DNA from: Pseudofulvibacter geojedonensis
GTDB taxonomy: Bacteria; Bacteroidota; Bacteroidia; Flavobacteriales; Flavobacteriaceae
Reading direction: 5' to 3'
Length of the DNA: 64,000 nt
NCBI RefSeq assembly: GCF_042675745.1
Contig: NZ_JBHTJM010000002.1
Location: 124,001-188,000, forward strand
This document shows, in pieces, positions 34,351 to 45,900 of the stretch. The notes under the pieces are model-generated. The model saw only the letters and a list, made by a program, of their open reading frames with translations. It was not told the origin of the DNA and did not search any database. Each line of letters begins with the position of its first letter. The stretch's first letter is position 1. The position numbers and the translations under genes were made by a program.

Positions 34351-36294
34351 ATGAAGAAGTTTGTTCTTTATTTATTATTACTAATGTCTTTTTCTATCTT
34401 TTCACAAAATAGCAATCAATACCGAGAAGATGATTTAAAAAGAATTGATAGTTTAAAAACCTTACTTGAAAATAAAAATTTAACGACCAGAGAGCGTGTT
34501 CAATTTTTAGAAGATTTAACCTATACTTATTTCCTAAATAACGAAACTCAACTTGCGGATAAATACATTAACAAAATTGAACAAATTGCTATAGAAGAAA
34601 AGGATACTATTTCTTTAGCAATTAGCTATAAAGGAAAAGCTTTTATCTCCTATAGAAAAGGGGAAGACAAAGACAAAATTCCTAATCTAAAAAAAGCTAT
34701 TTCACTCTTCTCAAACTACAAAGGTAATTTTCCTAATAAAAACCAGCAGTTATACTCTTGTTACACTTTTTTAAGTGAGCTACATATTGAAGTAAATAAT
34801 TATGGTGATGCTAGTAAGGCCGTTTTAAAAGCTAAGGAATTTATCTCCAATAAAGATGATATCAATTCTAATTATGCCAAAATCGATGTACTAAACATTC
34901 AAGGTTACATTAATAGCGAAATTGAAAATAATGCGGAGGCTTTAAAAAACCTCAAAGACGCTCTAGTTTTAGAAACTAAAATAAATGATGATTTTGGAAA
35001 AGCTAATACTTATAATGCTATAGGTATTATTTACAGTAAACAAAAAAACGAAACCAAAGCTTTAGAATATTATCAACTTGCCTTAGACATACATTTAAAA
35101 CTAAAAAATAAAGATGCTATTGGTACATGTTATAACAATATTGCCATCTCATATTATGAATTAGGTGAGTACAAAAAAGCAAGAAATTTATTGTTTAAAT
35201 CCATTGAAATTGCATTAGACATTAACCACAAGACTCTATTAGCCGACAGTTACTTATATATGGGGAAATCTTATATTGCTGAAAACAAAATAGACTTAGG
35301 TTTATTAAACATTACTAAGTCTATAAATTATTCTCACGAAATAAAATCTCCTACCCTTATAGTTGAAAATTTATTAGTAAAAGTAGATGTTGCTAATAAA
35401 CACAATAACACGGCAAAAGCAATAGCGTTATTAAATGAAGCATTACCATATATAAATAAAACAGAAACCATAGACCTTAAAAAAAGGGTCTACGAAAGTC
35501 TAACTAAAACTTACGCTAAAACCAATGTTGAAAAATCTAATTTTTATAACCAGAAATATAAAGAAGTTAAAGATAGTATTGAATTTACTCAACAAAAACA
35601 CAAAACTGATGTTCTAAAAGCAGAATTTGACAACCTAAAAATAAAAGCTGATTTAAAAAATAGAGATCATGCACTATTACTAGCAAAAGAAAGAGAAAAT
35701 GCAGCAAAAACTAAGTTTAGATTGCTTACAGCTATGGCTTCACTATTTATTATTGCTTTAGTTATAATTACTCTTAGACAAGTTAAATTGAATAAAACTA
35801 GAAAGAAAATGTGGCTAGCACAAAAAGAAGTTCTAGCCTTGAAACAAGAAAAATTGGACAATGAAATTAGTTTTAAAAACCAACAGATTACAGATTTTGC
35901 CATTCATATTTCTGAAAAAAATGAGCTTTTAGAAAAAATTAAACAAAAAATTAAAAATGTAAATATTCCTAACCAAACAAGCTCAAGGCAGATTAGTGAT
36001 TTAATTTTATTTATAAACGATGACATTAATCAAAATAAAGAGAAAGCACAGCTATATTCTGAAATAGATGAAACAACCGAATCGTTTAATCACAAAATAG
36101 ACAGCCTTTATAATAATTTAACTGAAAAAGAAAGAAAAATTGCCACTTTAGTAAGACTTAATCATACTTCTAAACAAATAGCCTTGCAACTTAATATCAC
36201 TCCTGCTAGTGTAGACAATTACAGGTCTAACTTAAGAAAGAAAATGAATATACCTAAAGAAATTTCACTCGCTAAATTCATTAAAAACATTTAA
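34351..36294 (+). CDS. TPR-membrane-LuxR-type HTH regulator, copy 1
   Basis: A 647-aa protein starting at ATG 34351, which gives signal peptide MKKFVLYLLLLMSFSIFSQ; an upstream TTG extension is rejected. Order: periplasmic TPR repeats (about 60-390, for example KALEYYQLALDIHLKL), one membrane helix (about 457-477), cytoplasmic coiled coil, then a GerE/LuxR-type HTH (about 590-647, KERKIATLVRLNHTSKQIAL). This layout is common in Bacteroidota, where such one-component proteins read envelope signals. It is divergent from the T9SS gene and followed by a paralogue. Confidence 0.85.
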   Translation: MKKFVLYLLLLMSFSIFSQNSNQYREDDLKRIDSLKTLLENKNLTTRERVQFLEDLTYTYFLNNETQLADKYINKIEQIAIEEKDTISLAISYKGKAFISYRKGEDKDKIPNLKKAISLFSNYKGNFPNKNQQLYSCYTFLSELHIEVNNYGDASKAVLKAKEFISNKDDINSNYAKIDVLNIQGYINSEIENNAEALKNLKDALVLETKINDDFGKANTYNAIGIIYSKQKNETKALEYYQLALDIHLKLKNKDAIGTCYNNIAISYYELGEYKKARNLLFKSIEIALDINHKTLLADSYLYMGKSYIAENKIDLGLLNITKSINYSHEIKSPTLIVENLLVKVDVANKHNNTAKAIALLNEALPYINKTETIDLKKRVYESLTKTYAKTNVEKSNFYNQKYKEVKDSIEFTQQKHKTDVLKAEFDNLKIKADLKNRDHALLLAKERENAAKTKFRLLTAMASLFIIALVIITLRQVKLNKTRKKMWLAQKEVLALKQEKLDNEISFKNQQITDFAIHISEKNELLEKIKQKIKNVNIPNQTSSRQISDLILFINDDINQNKEKAQLYSEIDETTESFNHKIDSLYNNLTEKERKIATLVRLNHTSKQIALQLNITPASVDNYRSNLRKKMNIPKEISLAKFIKNI

Positions 36295-36346
36295 TTAATT
36301 TAGTATTTTAAAATATCAATCATCCCTTTATTATCAATTACTCACT

Positions 36347-38266
36347 ATGAGATTATTCTATATATTTTTATTATCCTTTTATATTGGTAATACTCAAACG
36401 CCTTTCTATCAAAAAAAAGTAGACAGCATTGAGACTATTATTAAAAATAACTCTGACAATTACTCTACTCTAGTTAAAGAGATAAATGCTTTATTAAAAT
36501 TACACCAAAACAATAATAACTTTGACAATCAATTAGAATTAATAAATACTTTAGAACAATTAGCTCTAAAAAAAAATGACTCTCTAGAACTTGCAAATAT
36601 TTATCACTTAAAAGGACAGAATTTAATTTATAAAGCTGGCTTAAAAGATGTAAAAGTTCTTTTTGAAAAAAGTATTAGCATATACAAAAAACACAACCAA
36701 AACAATAGGTACTATAAAAAGATTTTTTACAACTACCTTAACATTTCTGATTTATATATAAACTCTAATCAATACGGTAAGTCACTAAAATACTTATACA
36801 AAGCAAAAGAATATATTATAGAAAGTAACAAGAAAGATGATAAATTATTAAAAAACTATTATCTAAATAACCTTGCCTATATTTATACAAAAACAGAAAA
36901 CTACGTTAAAGCAATAACTGTACTAAAAGAAGCTTTGAGCTTAGAACAAGAAATAAACGACGAATACAGTAGAGCTGATATATATAATTCTTTTGCTACT
37001 ATATATGCAAAACAAAATGAAAATAGAAAAGCTTTAGAATATTTTGATCTTGCAGAAGAGATCTATAAAAAAATTAACAGCAATAGAGGTCTAGTTACTA
37101 TTATAAACAACCGAGGTATTTCTTATTTCGATTTAAAAGAATATGAAATAGCAGAAAAAGAATTTTATCGTGCTATACAATTAGCTAAACAAACAGATTT
37201 TCATGCTGTATTTTCTGAAAGTTACCACTATTTAGGTAAAATTTATGCTAATAAAGGTGAGTATACAACCGCGCTAGATTTTTTTAATAAATCAATTGAA
37301 GTTTCAAAAAAAATCGAATACAATGATTTTGTTATCAATTCAATGTATGAAAAAGCTCTAATTTTTAAACAAACTAATAAACATAAAAAAGCAATCGACC
37401 ATCTTAAGAATTGTTTACAATATAACTCAGAGTCAAATAATTTTGTTCCACTAAAAAAAGTATATAAAGAACTCTTTTTATCATTAAAAAATATTGATTA
37501 TGAAGAATCTATTAGTTATTTCAATAAGTATACTGAGCTTTCAGATAGTATTAACCAAATAACAAAAATCAATCAAACAGAAATACTAAAAGCTGAATTT
37601 AACTATTTAAAATACAAGTCAGATATAAAAAAGAAAAATCAAGAACTACTTGTTAGCAAAGAAAAAGAAGCTGCCGCAAAAAGTAAAATTATATTTTTAA
37701 TAACATTAGGTATTGTTCTTTTATTATTCTTTGTTGTTGTTATTATTAGACAAAAGAAACTGAATAATTCGAGAAAAGAAACTTGGGCTGCTAAAGAAGA
37801 AATACTAGCACTTAAACAAGAAAAATACGACAATGAAATCAGTTTTAAAAATCAACAAATCACCGATTTTGCAATTCATATTTCAGAAAAAAACGAGCTC
37901 TTAGAAAAAATTAAATCTAAAATAAAACAGTTATCTACCTCTAAAAGGCAGTCTGAATCTCTGATAACAGATTTATTAGTTTTTATTAATGATGATATAA
38001 ACCAGAATAAAGAAAAAGCTCAATTCTATTCAGAAATAGATAATACTACTGATGCTTTCGAACATAAATTAGCTATACTTTATCCAGATTTAACAGATAA
38101 AGACCAAAAAATTGCTCGTTTAGTACGTTTAAAACAGACTTCAAAGCAAATAGCACTTCAACTTAATATTACACCAGCTAGCGTAGATAATTACAGATCT
38201 AATTTAAGGAAGAAAATGAATATCCCTAAAGGAACTACCTTATCTAAATTTATTAAAAATATTTAA
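36347..38266 (+). CDS. TPR-membrane-LuxR-type HTH regulator, copy 2
   Basis: A 639-aa paralogue of copy 1 with the same order: signal peptide, TPRs, membrane helix near 448-468, coiled coil, HTH near 581-639. The cytoplasmic part is most conserved (for example ISFKNQQITDFAIHISEKNELL in both), while the TPR sensor part has diverged. That suggests a shared DNA target type with different inputs. It is 52 nt downstream of copy 1, and its stop abuts the stop of the convergent T9SS gene. Confidence 0.85.
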   Translation: MRLFYIFLLSFYIGNTQTPFYQKKVDSIETIIKNNSDNYSTLVKEINALLKLHQNNNNFDNQLELINTLEQLALKKNDSLELANIYHLKGQNLIYKAGLKDVKVLFEKSISIYKKHNQNNRYYKKIFYNYLNISDLYINSNQYGKSLKYLYKAKEYIIESNKKDDKLLKNYYLNNLAYIYTKTENYVKAITVLKEALSLEQEINDEYSRADIYNSFATIYAKQNENRKALEYFDLAEEIYKKINSNRGLVTIINNRGISYFDLKEYEIAEKEFYRAIQLAKQTDFHAVFSESYHYLGKIYANKGEYTTALDFFNKSIEVSKKIEYNDFVINSMYEKALIFKQTNKHKKAIDHLKNCLQYNSESNNFVPLKKVYKELFLSLKNIDYEESISYFNKYTELSDSINQITKINQTEILKAEFNYLKYKSDIKKKNQELLVSKEKEAAAKSKIIFLITLGIVLLLFFVVVIIRQKKLNNSRKETWAAKEEILALKQEKYDNEISFKNQQITDFAIHISEKNELLEKIKSKIKQLSTSKRQSESLITDLLVFINDDINQNKEKAQFYSEIDNTTDAFEHKLAILYPDLTDKDQKIARLVRLKQTSKQIALQLNITPASVDNYRSNLRKKMNIPKGTTLSKFIKNI

Positions 38267-41200
38267 TTATTTAATGATAAGTTTTTCGCTTATTTCAGTT
38301 GAATTGTCTTTTAAAAATTTAATTAAATAAACGCCAGCTTCAACGTTTATGGGTAGTAATATTTTATTTACCTCTTCATATTTATTCGCAAAACGCTGCA
38401 CTTCTTGTCCGAGTATATTATATAATATTATATTTTCTGCTGTAAAAACTTGATCATTTTCAATAACAATTTCCTGACTATTAAAGGAGTAGTAAATTGA
38501 CATGTTTAACGCCAATTCGATACTATCTTTTATATCATTCTTAAACTTTAAAAAATATCTATCGTCATAAACACCTTCTGAAACAAAAAACTGATGCTGT
38601 TCTCCTAGCTGAAGTAAATTAGTTGTATTACTATATTTATCTACAAAGTAAACGGTTAATTTATCTAATGCTATATTTCTATTAGATAAAGAAACTTTAA
38701 ACTCCCCATCTGTAATAGCTTTAATATATAGAGGCAATTCTAAATCTATATCTATTTCTCCTATACTTTGTATAACATATTTTTCATTATTTAAAAACCA
38801 AGCACAATCTGTTTTGTTATCATCAATTAACTTGGCATCATAACCATAATCTACACCTAAGCTTAAACCTTCTTTTAAAGCTAATAATAGTTGACGTTTT
38901 GGCCCTTGTGGAGTAGTAATGTTAAAATACATTCTTTTAATATCATCAGAAGTTCTAAGTACAATATCTTCTGCTAATCTAGGAGTACTATTGTTAGAGG
39001 TATTTCTGGATATAAAAACAGAATTACCATCCATTTCACGTTCAAAAGCCCTTTGTCCATTGTTAAATTCTATATTTCCACCGTCTGTACTACCTTGAAC
39101 AATAAAACCTTGTCCAACAGGTATATATCTTAATGGCAATATAGTTCCAGAGCCAATACTAGAAACTCCTGGATCTGGTATAGCATAGGTAGCTCCTGCT
39201 AAATTATATGTAGCATAACCACCTTGATAATCTAAAACATTATGGCTTCCACCTCCCCAATGTTCCCAAAAATACAGCGCTCCTGTTGTTGCCCCGCTGC
39301 TTTCAAAATCACCATTAGTTTGAATTACCGCCGAATTATCTATTATAAATTGATTAGCATCTAAAGCACTTGGGTAGGGGTTGCCCACTAGATACAAGTT
39401 ATCTGCATCTAAAGGAAGTTTTATGGTTCCGTTATTTGGCTTGCCTACAAACGCATAATTCTGACTCAAAGCAGATGTTCCGGTTCCTTTTTGCGTATAT
39501 CCCTCACCTACTTTAATGGCTCCATTTGCCCCTACTGCAGACCAATTAACATAATCATCAGGTTGATTAACATATTTAAACATCCAGAAGTCTGCCAAAC
39601 TTATTGGTGTTGTTGCAGCTCCATTATAACCGTCTACAAAATTTATTGGTAATAAATTATCAACATCTGTAGCATCAAACAAAACACTGCTAACTGTATA
39701 ATTACTATTATTGATTGTACTATTTTGTGGGCTAACTGGTGAAGACCAATAATTGTATGAATAAACATCTGCCTTACCGCTTTGCTCTCTTTCAATCTTA
39801 CCAGCGCTAACAACATCTAAAATACTGCTTGTAGTCTGAACTAATTGAGATTCTCCTACTAGATCTATTAAACCATCTAATTTTAAGTATTTAGTATTAT
39901 TTAATAATTGATTGTTTTGTATTTCTAGTTCTGTATCTGAATCTAATAACAATCCCAATAACGAATGGCTATTTGTAGTAACTACTTTGGTATTGCTTTT
40001 TATATGAACAATAATCCAATCTTCATTAGGTAAATTTGTAATATCCCATTTATCTCCATATTGCCAAGTTGATACATCTGTCCAATTACCAGAATTATTA
40101 GCTACATACGGAAGAGGTGCAGACTGCTCTTGAGAGGTAGTCATATTATTAGTCATTCCTATCCTTCCTATACTCGAATTATCTGGAGTAGTTCCATCTG
40201 GAGCAACTAGATCCATTTTATAATATAATTGCAAATTATTCCAATTAAGTGTTCCGTTTGCTATATCTTTTGGTATTATTGTTCCTCTAACCACTCCTCC
40301 ATTATCCACAATTTCTTGGTAAATTTGCTCTTGTACTTGAATAGCTGTTAACGCCTTATTATAAACTCTCGTTTCATAAATAGCTCCTTCAAAGTAATTA
40401 TTACTATTGTATGTATTTCTTCCAATTTCAAAATCATAATTGGCATTCCAATTATTACCATTATGTAATGAATTACCCGTTAAGCCTACCATTTGCAATA
40501 CCTCTACACCATTTAAACAAAGAGACATTAATCCTGTATTTCCATTATAAATTAAAGCTACATGATACCAAAGATTCTTAGTTAATATAGGAGACAAAGC
40601 GTTTGGCGTTGTAACACTACTTACAGCACCGCTATCTGTTCTAACAAATCCTTTTAACCTCAATGTTGAATCTAAATACAGTCTAAAATTACGCTGCCCC
40701 ATTATTTCTCCTCCATCAAAATCGTCATCTAGTTTTATCCATGTCATCATAGTAGCTTCATTCATTCCCCCTAAAAACGCTGCCGTATTTATATAATCAT
40801 CTACACCATCAAAATCTATATTTGAAGTACAGTTAATAACATTAACACAATATTGTTGAGAATACATACAACCAGCATTATCTGTAACTTCATAAGTATA
40901 ACATTGGTTACCCAATACTGTTGGGTTAATAGTTAGGTTTCCCCCTGAACTACTTACAATGGTTGAGTCTGGCTGCCATGTTTCTGAAACAATTGTTTGT
41001 GTGTATGAGGATGAAACTCCTTGAGATGGATCTGTTTCACTAGCAAAATTGATATCCCAACTAAAAATATACCCATTATCAGACAATAAATTATCCTTTA
41101 CTCTAATACACCATTGTCCGTTTAATGGAGCTCCTATTAATGAATTAAACGACTCATCAGGCAAGTATGTTCCAGCTGCTAACGATTGCCCTCCATTTAC

Positions 41201-42367
41201 TTCTGGAGCATGATCTAAAGTAACACTCCCATTCATTGCAAAACAATAATCGTAACCAATACCTGGTCCTAATGCAACATCTGTAGCCGTAACAATATGA
41301 TCTAAGGCTTCTCCTAAATGAATTGAATTATTATCTGTTAGAGCGTAGTCTACCAAAACAGCCGATTGACCATTTGGTGCTTCAATAATAATGTCTAAAT
41401 CACCAAAATATGAGTGTTCCATATTTAAGCATATTTCTACAATATCGTCTATACTAGTAACTGTTTCGTTTGCCCCATAACAAGAAACATCTATACAAGT
41501 GGTATATTCTGCCCCATTACCATCTGGTAAAAAAGTTGTACCTACTACTGGAGGAGAACAATTCGATTCATATGTTTGACCACTAGCAGCAACTGAAATT
41601 GTATTATCTACTCCAGCACAAACTGTAGAAGCTGCTAAAGTAGAAAAGTTTGGTTCTCCATAAACATGCGCTATTAAATTAATATAATTAGTATTCGTAC
41701 ATGCTTCTGGCGAACTATCAGTAATATTTAAATTAATTAAATATATGCCTGCAGATGCATAAGAATAAGTAGCTGAAGTACCAGGCATTAAAGCAGATCC
41801 GTCTCCAAAATTCCATTCGTAAGTTGCTCCTACTCCTGAGTCAGAAAAAACTCCACTACCAGTTACCGTAAAGGAATCTCCTTCACACAACTCAATAATA
41901 TTGTCTGTATTAACTGGTACCGAAACCGAATCTAATACCGATGTTATATTTTGACAAGGTGTTATACAAGATATTTCTGCTTCCCAACCGGTTCTTCTGG
42001 TAGAACCATCAGACACAAAAGTAATGGTTAAACAACCTGTTAAGTTATTAGCCGTAATAATACCTGGGTTTACTGTGTAAGTTCCAATTTCAATTTCAGA
42101 AGCAGAATCTCCATTATAAATTACCATAAAATCTGCTGTTTCTCCTTCTACATCTAATTTTGAAAAATCTAATTGTATAGCATCTCCAGGAGTAGAAGGG
42201 CAAAAGGTTATTGTATAATTTTCATTACTAGCATACAAGCCCCATTCACCTCCAGAATCATAAAAAGTTCCTGAACAGGTAGAAAAACTACCATTTTGCA
42301 TTTCATAAGTTTGAGCAAAAGCGCCACTTACTAGCAAAAGAAATAATAAGAAGAAACGTTTTTTCAT
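38267..42367 (-). CDS. Large secreted protein: CUB, PKD, P-domain, LamG, T9SS sorting domain
   Basis: A 1366-aa protein starting at ATG 42367 (signal MKKRFFLLFLLLVSGAFAQ; an upstream ATG adds four residues). A CUB-like domain (about 20-135), PKD domain (YEWNFGDGS, about 150-235), proprotein-convertase P-like domain (MEHSYFGDLDIIIEAPNG, about 290-450) and uninterrupted LamG domain (NIDFDGVDDYIN onward, about 515-700) follow in order. Its last 600 residues are clearly homologous to the 30402-34154 protein, including the T9SS sorting domain. Surface adhesion or glycan binding is likely. Confidence 0.85.
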   Translation of the reverse strand: MKKRFFLLFLLLVSGAFAQTYEMQNGSFSTCSGTFYDSGGEWGLYASNENYTITFCPSTPGDAIQLDFSKLDVEGETADFMVIYNGDSASEIEIGTYTVNPGIITANNLTGCLTITFVSDGSTRRTGWEAEISCITPCQNITSVLDSVSVPVNTDNIIELCEGDSFTVTGSGVFSDSGVGATYEWNFGDGSALMPGTSATYSYASAGIYLINLNITDSSPEACTNTNYINLIAHVYGEPNFSTLAASTVCAGVDNTISVAASGQTYESNCSPPVVGTTFLPDGNGAEYTTCIDVSCYGANETVTSIDDIVEICLNMEHSYFGDLDIIIEAPNGQSAVLVDYALTDNNSIHLGEALDHIVTATDVALGPGIGYDYCFAMNGSVTLDHAPEVNGGQSLAAGTYLPDESFNSLIGAPLNGQWCIRVKDNLLSDNGYIFSWDINFASETDPSQGVSSSYTQTIVSETWQPDSTIVSSSGGNLTINPTVLGNQCYTYEVTDNAGCMYSQQYCVNVINCTSNIDFDGVDDYINTAAFLGGMNEATMMTWIKLDDDFDGGEIMGQRNFRLYLDSTLRLKGFVRTDSGAVSSVTTPNALSPILTKNLWYHVALIYNGNTGLMSLCLNGVEVLQMVGLTGNSLHNGNNWNANYDFEIGRNTYNSNNYFEGAIYETRVYNKALTAIQVQEQIYQEIVDNGGVVRGTIIPKDIANGTLNWNNLQLYYKMDLVAPDGTTPDNSSIGRIGMTNNMTTSQEQSAPLPYVANNSGNWTDVSTWQYGDKWDITNLPNEDWIIVHIKSNTKVVTTNSHSLLGLLLDSDTELEIQNNQLLNNTKYLKLDGLIDLVGESQLVQTTSSILDVVSAGKIEREQSGKADVYSYNYWSSPVSPQNSTINNSNYTVSSVLFDATDVDNLLPINFVDGYNGAATTPISLADFWMFKYVNQPDDYVNWSAVGANGAIKVGEGYTQKGTGTSALSQNYAFVGKPNNGTIKLPLDADNLYLVGNPYPSALDANQFIIDNSAVIQTNGDFESSGATTGALYFWEHWGGGSHNVLDYQGGYATYNLAGATYAIPDPGVSSIGSGTILPLRYIPVGQGFIVQGSTDGGNIEFNNGQRAFEREMDGNSVFISRNTSNNSTPRLAEDIVLRTSDDIKRMYFNITTPQGPKRQLLLALKEGLSLGVDYGYDAKLIDDNKTDCAWFLNNEKYVIQSIGEIDIDLELPLYIKAITDGEFKVSLSNRNIALDKLTVYFVDKYSNTTNLLQLGEQHQFFVSEGVYDDRYFLKFKNDIKDSIELALNMSIYYSFNSQEIVIENDQVFTAENIILYNILGQEVQRFANKYEEVNKILLPINVEAGVYLIKFLKDNSTEISEKLIIK

Positions 42368-42430
42368 AGCATAAAACATATTAATGGTTGCTATTTTGGG
42401 ACGAAAAAACTATATATAAAAAATCTATAC

Positions 42431-42895
42431 CTATACAGGAAGAATAATAATGACGAAATTAGTATTATCTATACGGTACATTTTTTTTGTATTGGGGAAA
42501 AAATCTAATTGATATTTTAAAGGGTTAAATTCTAAAGCGTTAAAATCTGTGTCATGCTGCAGATAACTATTATACTTATCATTTATTTTTACTTTAGACA
42601 ATTTAGGTATTTTTTCGTTTGCAACAGGTACTTTTTCTAGTATAAAATACCTGTTAAAAAATGATTGAATAGCTGAATACCTAACTGGATTTTGATAAAC
42701 CAATTCGTTTGCTTGATTTAAAAACACCTCGTTAATATATTTCTTAATTTGTCTTGGGCTGTTATTTAACTTTTCAGCCTTTACTTGAAGGGTTTTAATT
42801 GTAAAGTTTTCTGCATTTTCTTGACCATAACTTAACAGCCCACCTAATATTAATAGAAAACTTAAAACAACTATTTTAATTTTACTTATCCCCAT
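42431..42895 (-). CDS. Secreted hypothetical protein (154 aa)
   Basis: A 154-aa protein with signal peptide (IKIVVLSFLLILGGLLSYGQ) and a helical, basic mature part (LQVKAEKLNNSPRQIKKYINEVFL) followed by a beta-rich end YRIDNTNFVIIILPV. I recognise no family. It stands between the second T9SS gene and ccsBA on the same strand with 60-nt gaps, so it may be its own unit. Confidence 0.6.
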   Translation of the reverse strand: MGISKIKIVVLSFLLILGGLLSYGQENAENFTIKTLQVKAEKLNNSPRQIKKYINEVFLNQANELVYQNPVRYSAIQSFFNRYFILEKVPVANEKIPKLSKVKINDKYNSYLQHDTDFNALEFNPLKYQLDFFPNTKKMYRIDNTNFVIIILPV

Positions 42896-42952
42896 TTGTA
42901 AATCAATTGCATCTCTAACAAAGATACAAAATATTGATTTACAAATAGATAG

Positions 42953-45900
42953 CTATTTTTTATAATATTTTAAGTAACCTCTATATGCTATACCGCTAAA
43001 TAATATGATGCAAGTAAAAATTATAAAAACAAAAGTTGGTGTAAATGGTTTATCTCCACTGGCATAAGAATGTAATCCTACTAAATAAAAATTAACACCA
43101 AAATAGGTCATTAATATAGAAGCAAAAGCCAAAACTGAGGCAAAACAGAATAACCACTTGCTACGCAAACCTGGTACCAAACGCATATGCAAAACAAACG
43201 CATAAACCATGATGCTAATTAATGCCCAAGTTTCTTTAGGGTCCCAACCCCAATAACGCCCCCATGACTCATTGGCCCACATACCTCCTAAAAAGTTTCC
43301 TATGGTAAGCATTACTAAACCTATAGTTAAAGATTGCTCTATAATTATCATTAGCTCTTGAATGTTTAAATCCATTCGCTTTTTATTCTCTTCTGTTGTC
43401 AATATCATTAACAATAAAGCAACTAATCCTAAAATAAAACCTAGAGCAAACGGCCCATAACTACCAACAATAATAGAAACATGAATCATTAACCAATAAC
43501 TATCTAGTACTGGTTGTAAATTTGCTATAGCAGGGTCTATATATTGCCAGTGAGCAATCATTAAAAACATTGAAGTAATAAAAGCAGTTGAAGCAATTGT
43601 TAAGCTTGATGATTTTTTTCCATCATAGGCTAAATGTTGACTTTTGGAAAACAAAGAAAAAAGTATTGTAAATTCATTTCTAATGATTACCCCATTGTAA
43701 GACAACATAAGCCCAAATAACATAGTTGCAAAAGCTATATAAATCATCGATTCATACGCATCACTCCATGGTGCATGACCAGATATATACCAGCGAATAA
43801 TTAAGCCAAATAAATGAAGTATAAATAAAATAATAATTATAGCTTTAAAACTACCTATGAAGTAAGATATCCATTTTTTTGTCGGATAAAATAGTTGAAG
43901 AATTATTAAGAACAACATTAATACACCAGCGTACATGTACCAACTAAATAAACGTTGAAAAACATCATATTTATTATATAATATTTCTGCTTTCACTTTG
44001 TCTTCAGATGGCATTACCTCTGCACTATATCCTTGCTGTACCTTCTTTAACCCCTCTAAAATTTTAGTAGCATTTTGATAATCCTTACGAATCATAAAAT
44101 CATAATACCCAACCGGAAACAAGTTCTTAATCACATTAGAGTCAGGTCCATAATCTATATGACTAATTTCTAAAGGAGATACCCATTTATGGTTATCATC
44201 TCCTGGTACAGGATAAATACGTAATAAACTACCACTAATAGCTTGACTTAATAGACCTTGATCTTCAAAGGCTCTTACAATATCTTTTTGAAATTGTGTT
44301 TTGTTATTAATAGAGTTAGCTTGCTTCACCCACTCTGTTTTAATTTTTGGCTCTCCAGTAGGTGTATAAAAATCTGCTAAAGCTGCATATTTAGTACCTA
44401 AAGGAAGTTCTAATACTTTTCTAATACTATCATTTCCTCTTTTTAATTTAATTAACGGTACATCATACCATAACTTTGGATTTTGTATCATTGACAATAA
44501 TACCTGATTGGCATCTAAATCTTCATAGGTATCATACTTGCTTACTTTTCTAAGTAATTCTGTTGCATAGGTATTTACTGGTTTTATTCTACCTCCAAAA
44601 TCTTGAATTAATAAACTACCAAATTTTTCTGCTTCTTCTTTAGGGAAAGCCCTAGCTTTAATAATAGAATCTACCTCTGCTTTTGGCTTTTTATGGTGTT
44701 CATGAGTCTCGTTTTGAGCAAATCCAGCTAAAGAAATGAATAACAGTAGAATGGTTAAATTGGCCTTCTTTTCTTTAATTGTCTTTAAACGTTTTTTTAA
44801 ATCTCCAAAACGAGTATTTCTATCAAACAAAATAATAATCATAGAGGCAAATAATAAAAAATACCCCAAATAAGAAATCCAAGTTCCCCACCAGTCATTA
44901 TTAACAGAAAGTACGGTAATATCTGGATCATTATTTTGTTCTTTTTCTACTGTTGAAAAGTTAATTGATGCTTGAAAAAATCGATACCCTTTATGGTCTA
45001 AAACATTGTTCATATAAATTCGGGCATCAAAAGGTTTATCATCCTCTATAGTTACTTTACTTTCGTATGATTTAAACCCAACTTTGGTCATACTAGGGTT
45101 GGTACCCGGATAACGCTCAGCAATTAAATCGTTCAGCTTAATTGAAAACGGTAACGGAATTTCTTTTGAACCATATGATAAATAAAAATCTAAACCTCCA
45201 ACTTTTACAGGAGTAGGATCGTTAGCAATGCCCTTACTTCCCATTAAAGTTACTTCTTTAGATTCTCCTTTAGAAGTTACCTTAACTGTTAAAGCATCTG
45301 GTAAATTAGGTTTTTTAGACTTTACAATTTTATAATTCCCTTTTATAGATGACTCTGGAATAACGAACTGTAACTCTCCTATTTCATATAGAGATAATAA
45401 CTTTAACGGTTGAATACTATCTGCTCTTACTGCTGATTTAGACTGGTCAGCCATTCGCATTACAGTTCCTTCAAATGGTGTTTCTATAGTAGCATAACTT
45501 TTCCCATCATCGGTAATATTAATCGCTCCTTTAGTTGGCTTGTTAAAAGTAAATAATACATTGTGTATGTTTTCTATACTTCCTTCTTTAACATAATGAT
45601 CGTGTCTAGAACCTCCTCCCGCTTCCACTATTTTGTAATAACGAGCTCCCAATGGGTCTTCTACTAATGTATTTTCTGCATTTTCAATAAAGTCAACATA
45701 ATCTATTGAAAAATCTTGTTGATTATACTTAGAACTAATACTAAATGAATTTTTAAGTTTCTCAGATAACATTAACTCTTTATCCTTTAATACCAATCTT
45801 TGCGCTTGCCCGTCTATTTTATAATCTCCATCAACAAATCCTTTAAAGTAAACTTTATCTGAAAGAATAGAATTACTAACTTCACCTTCTTTTATTGGCA

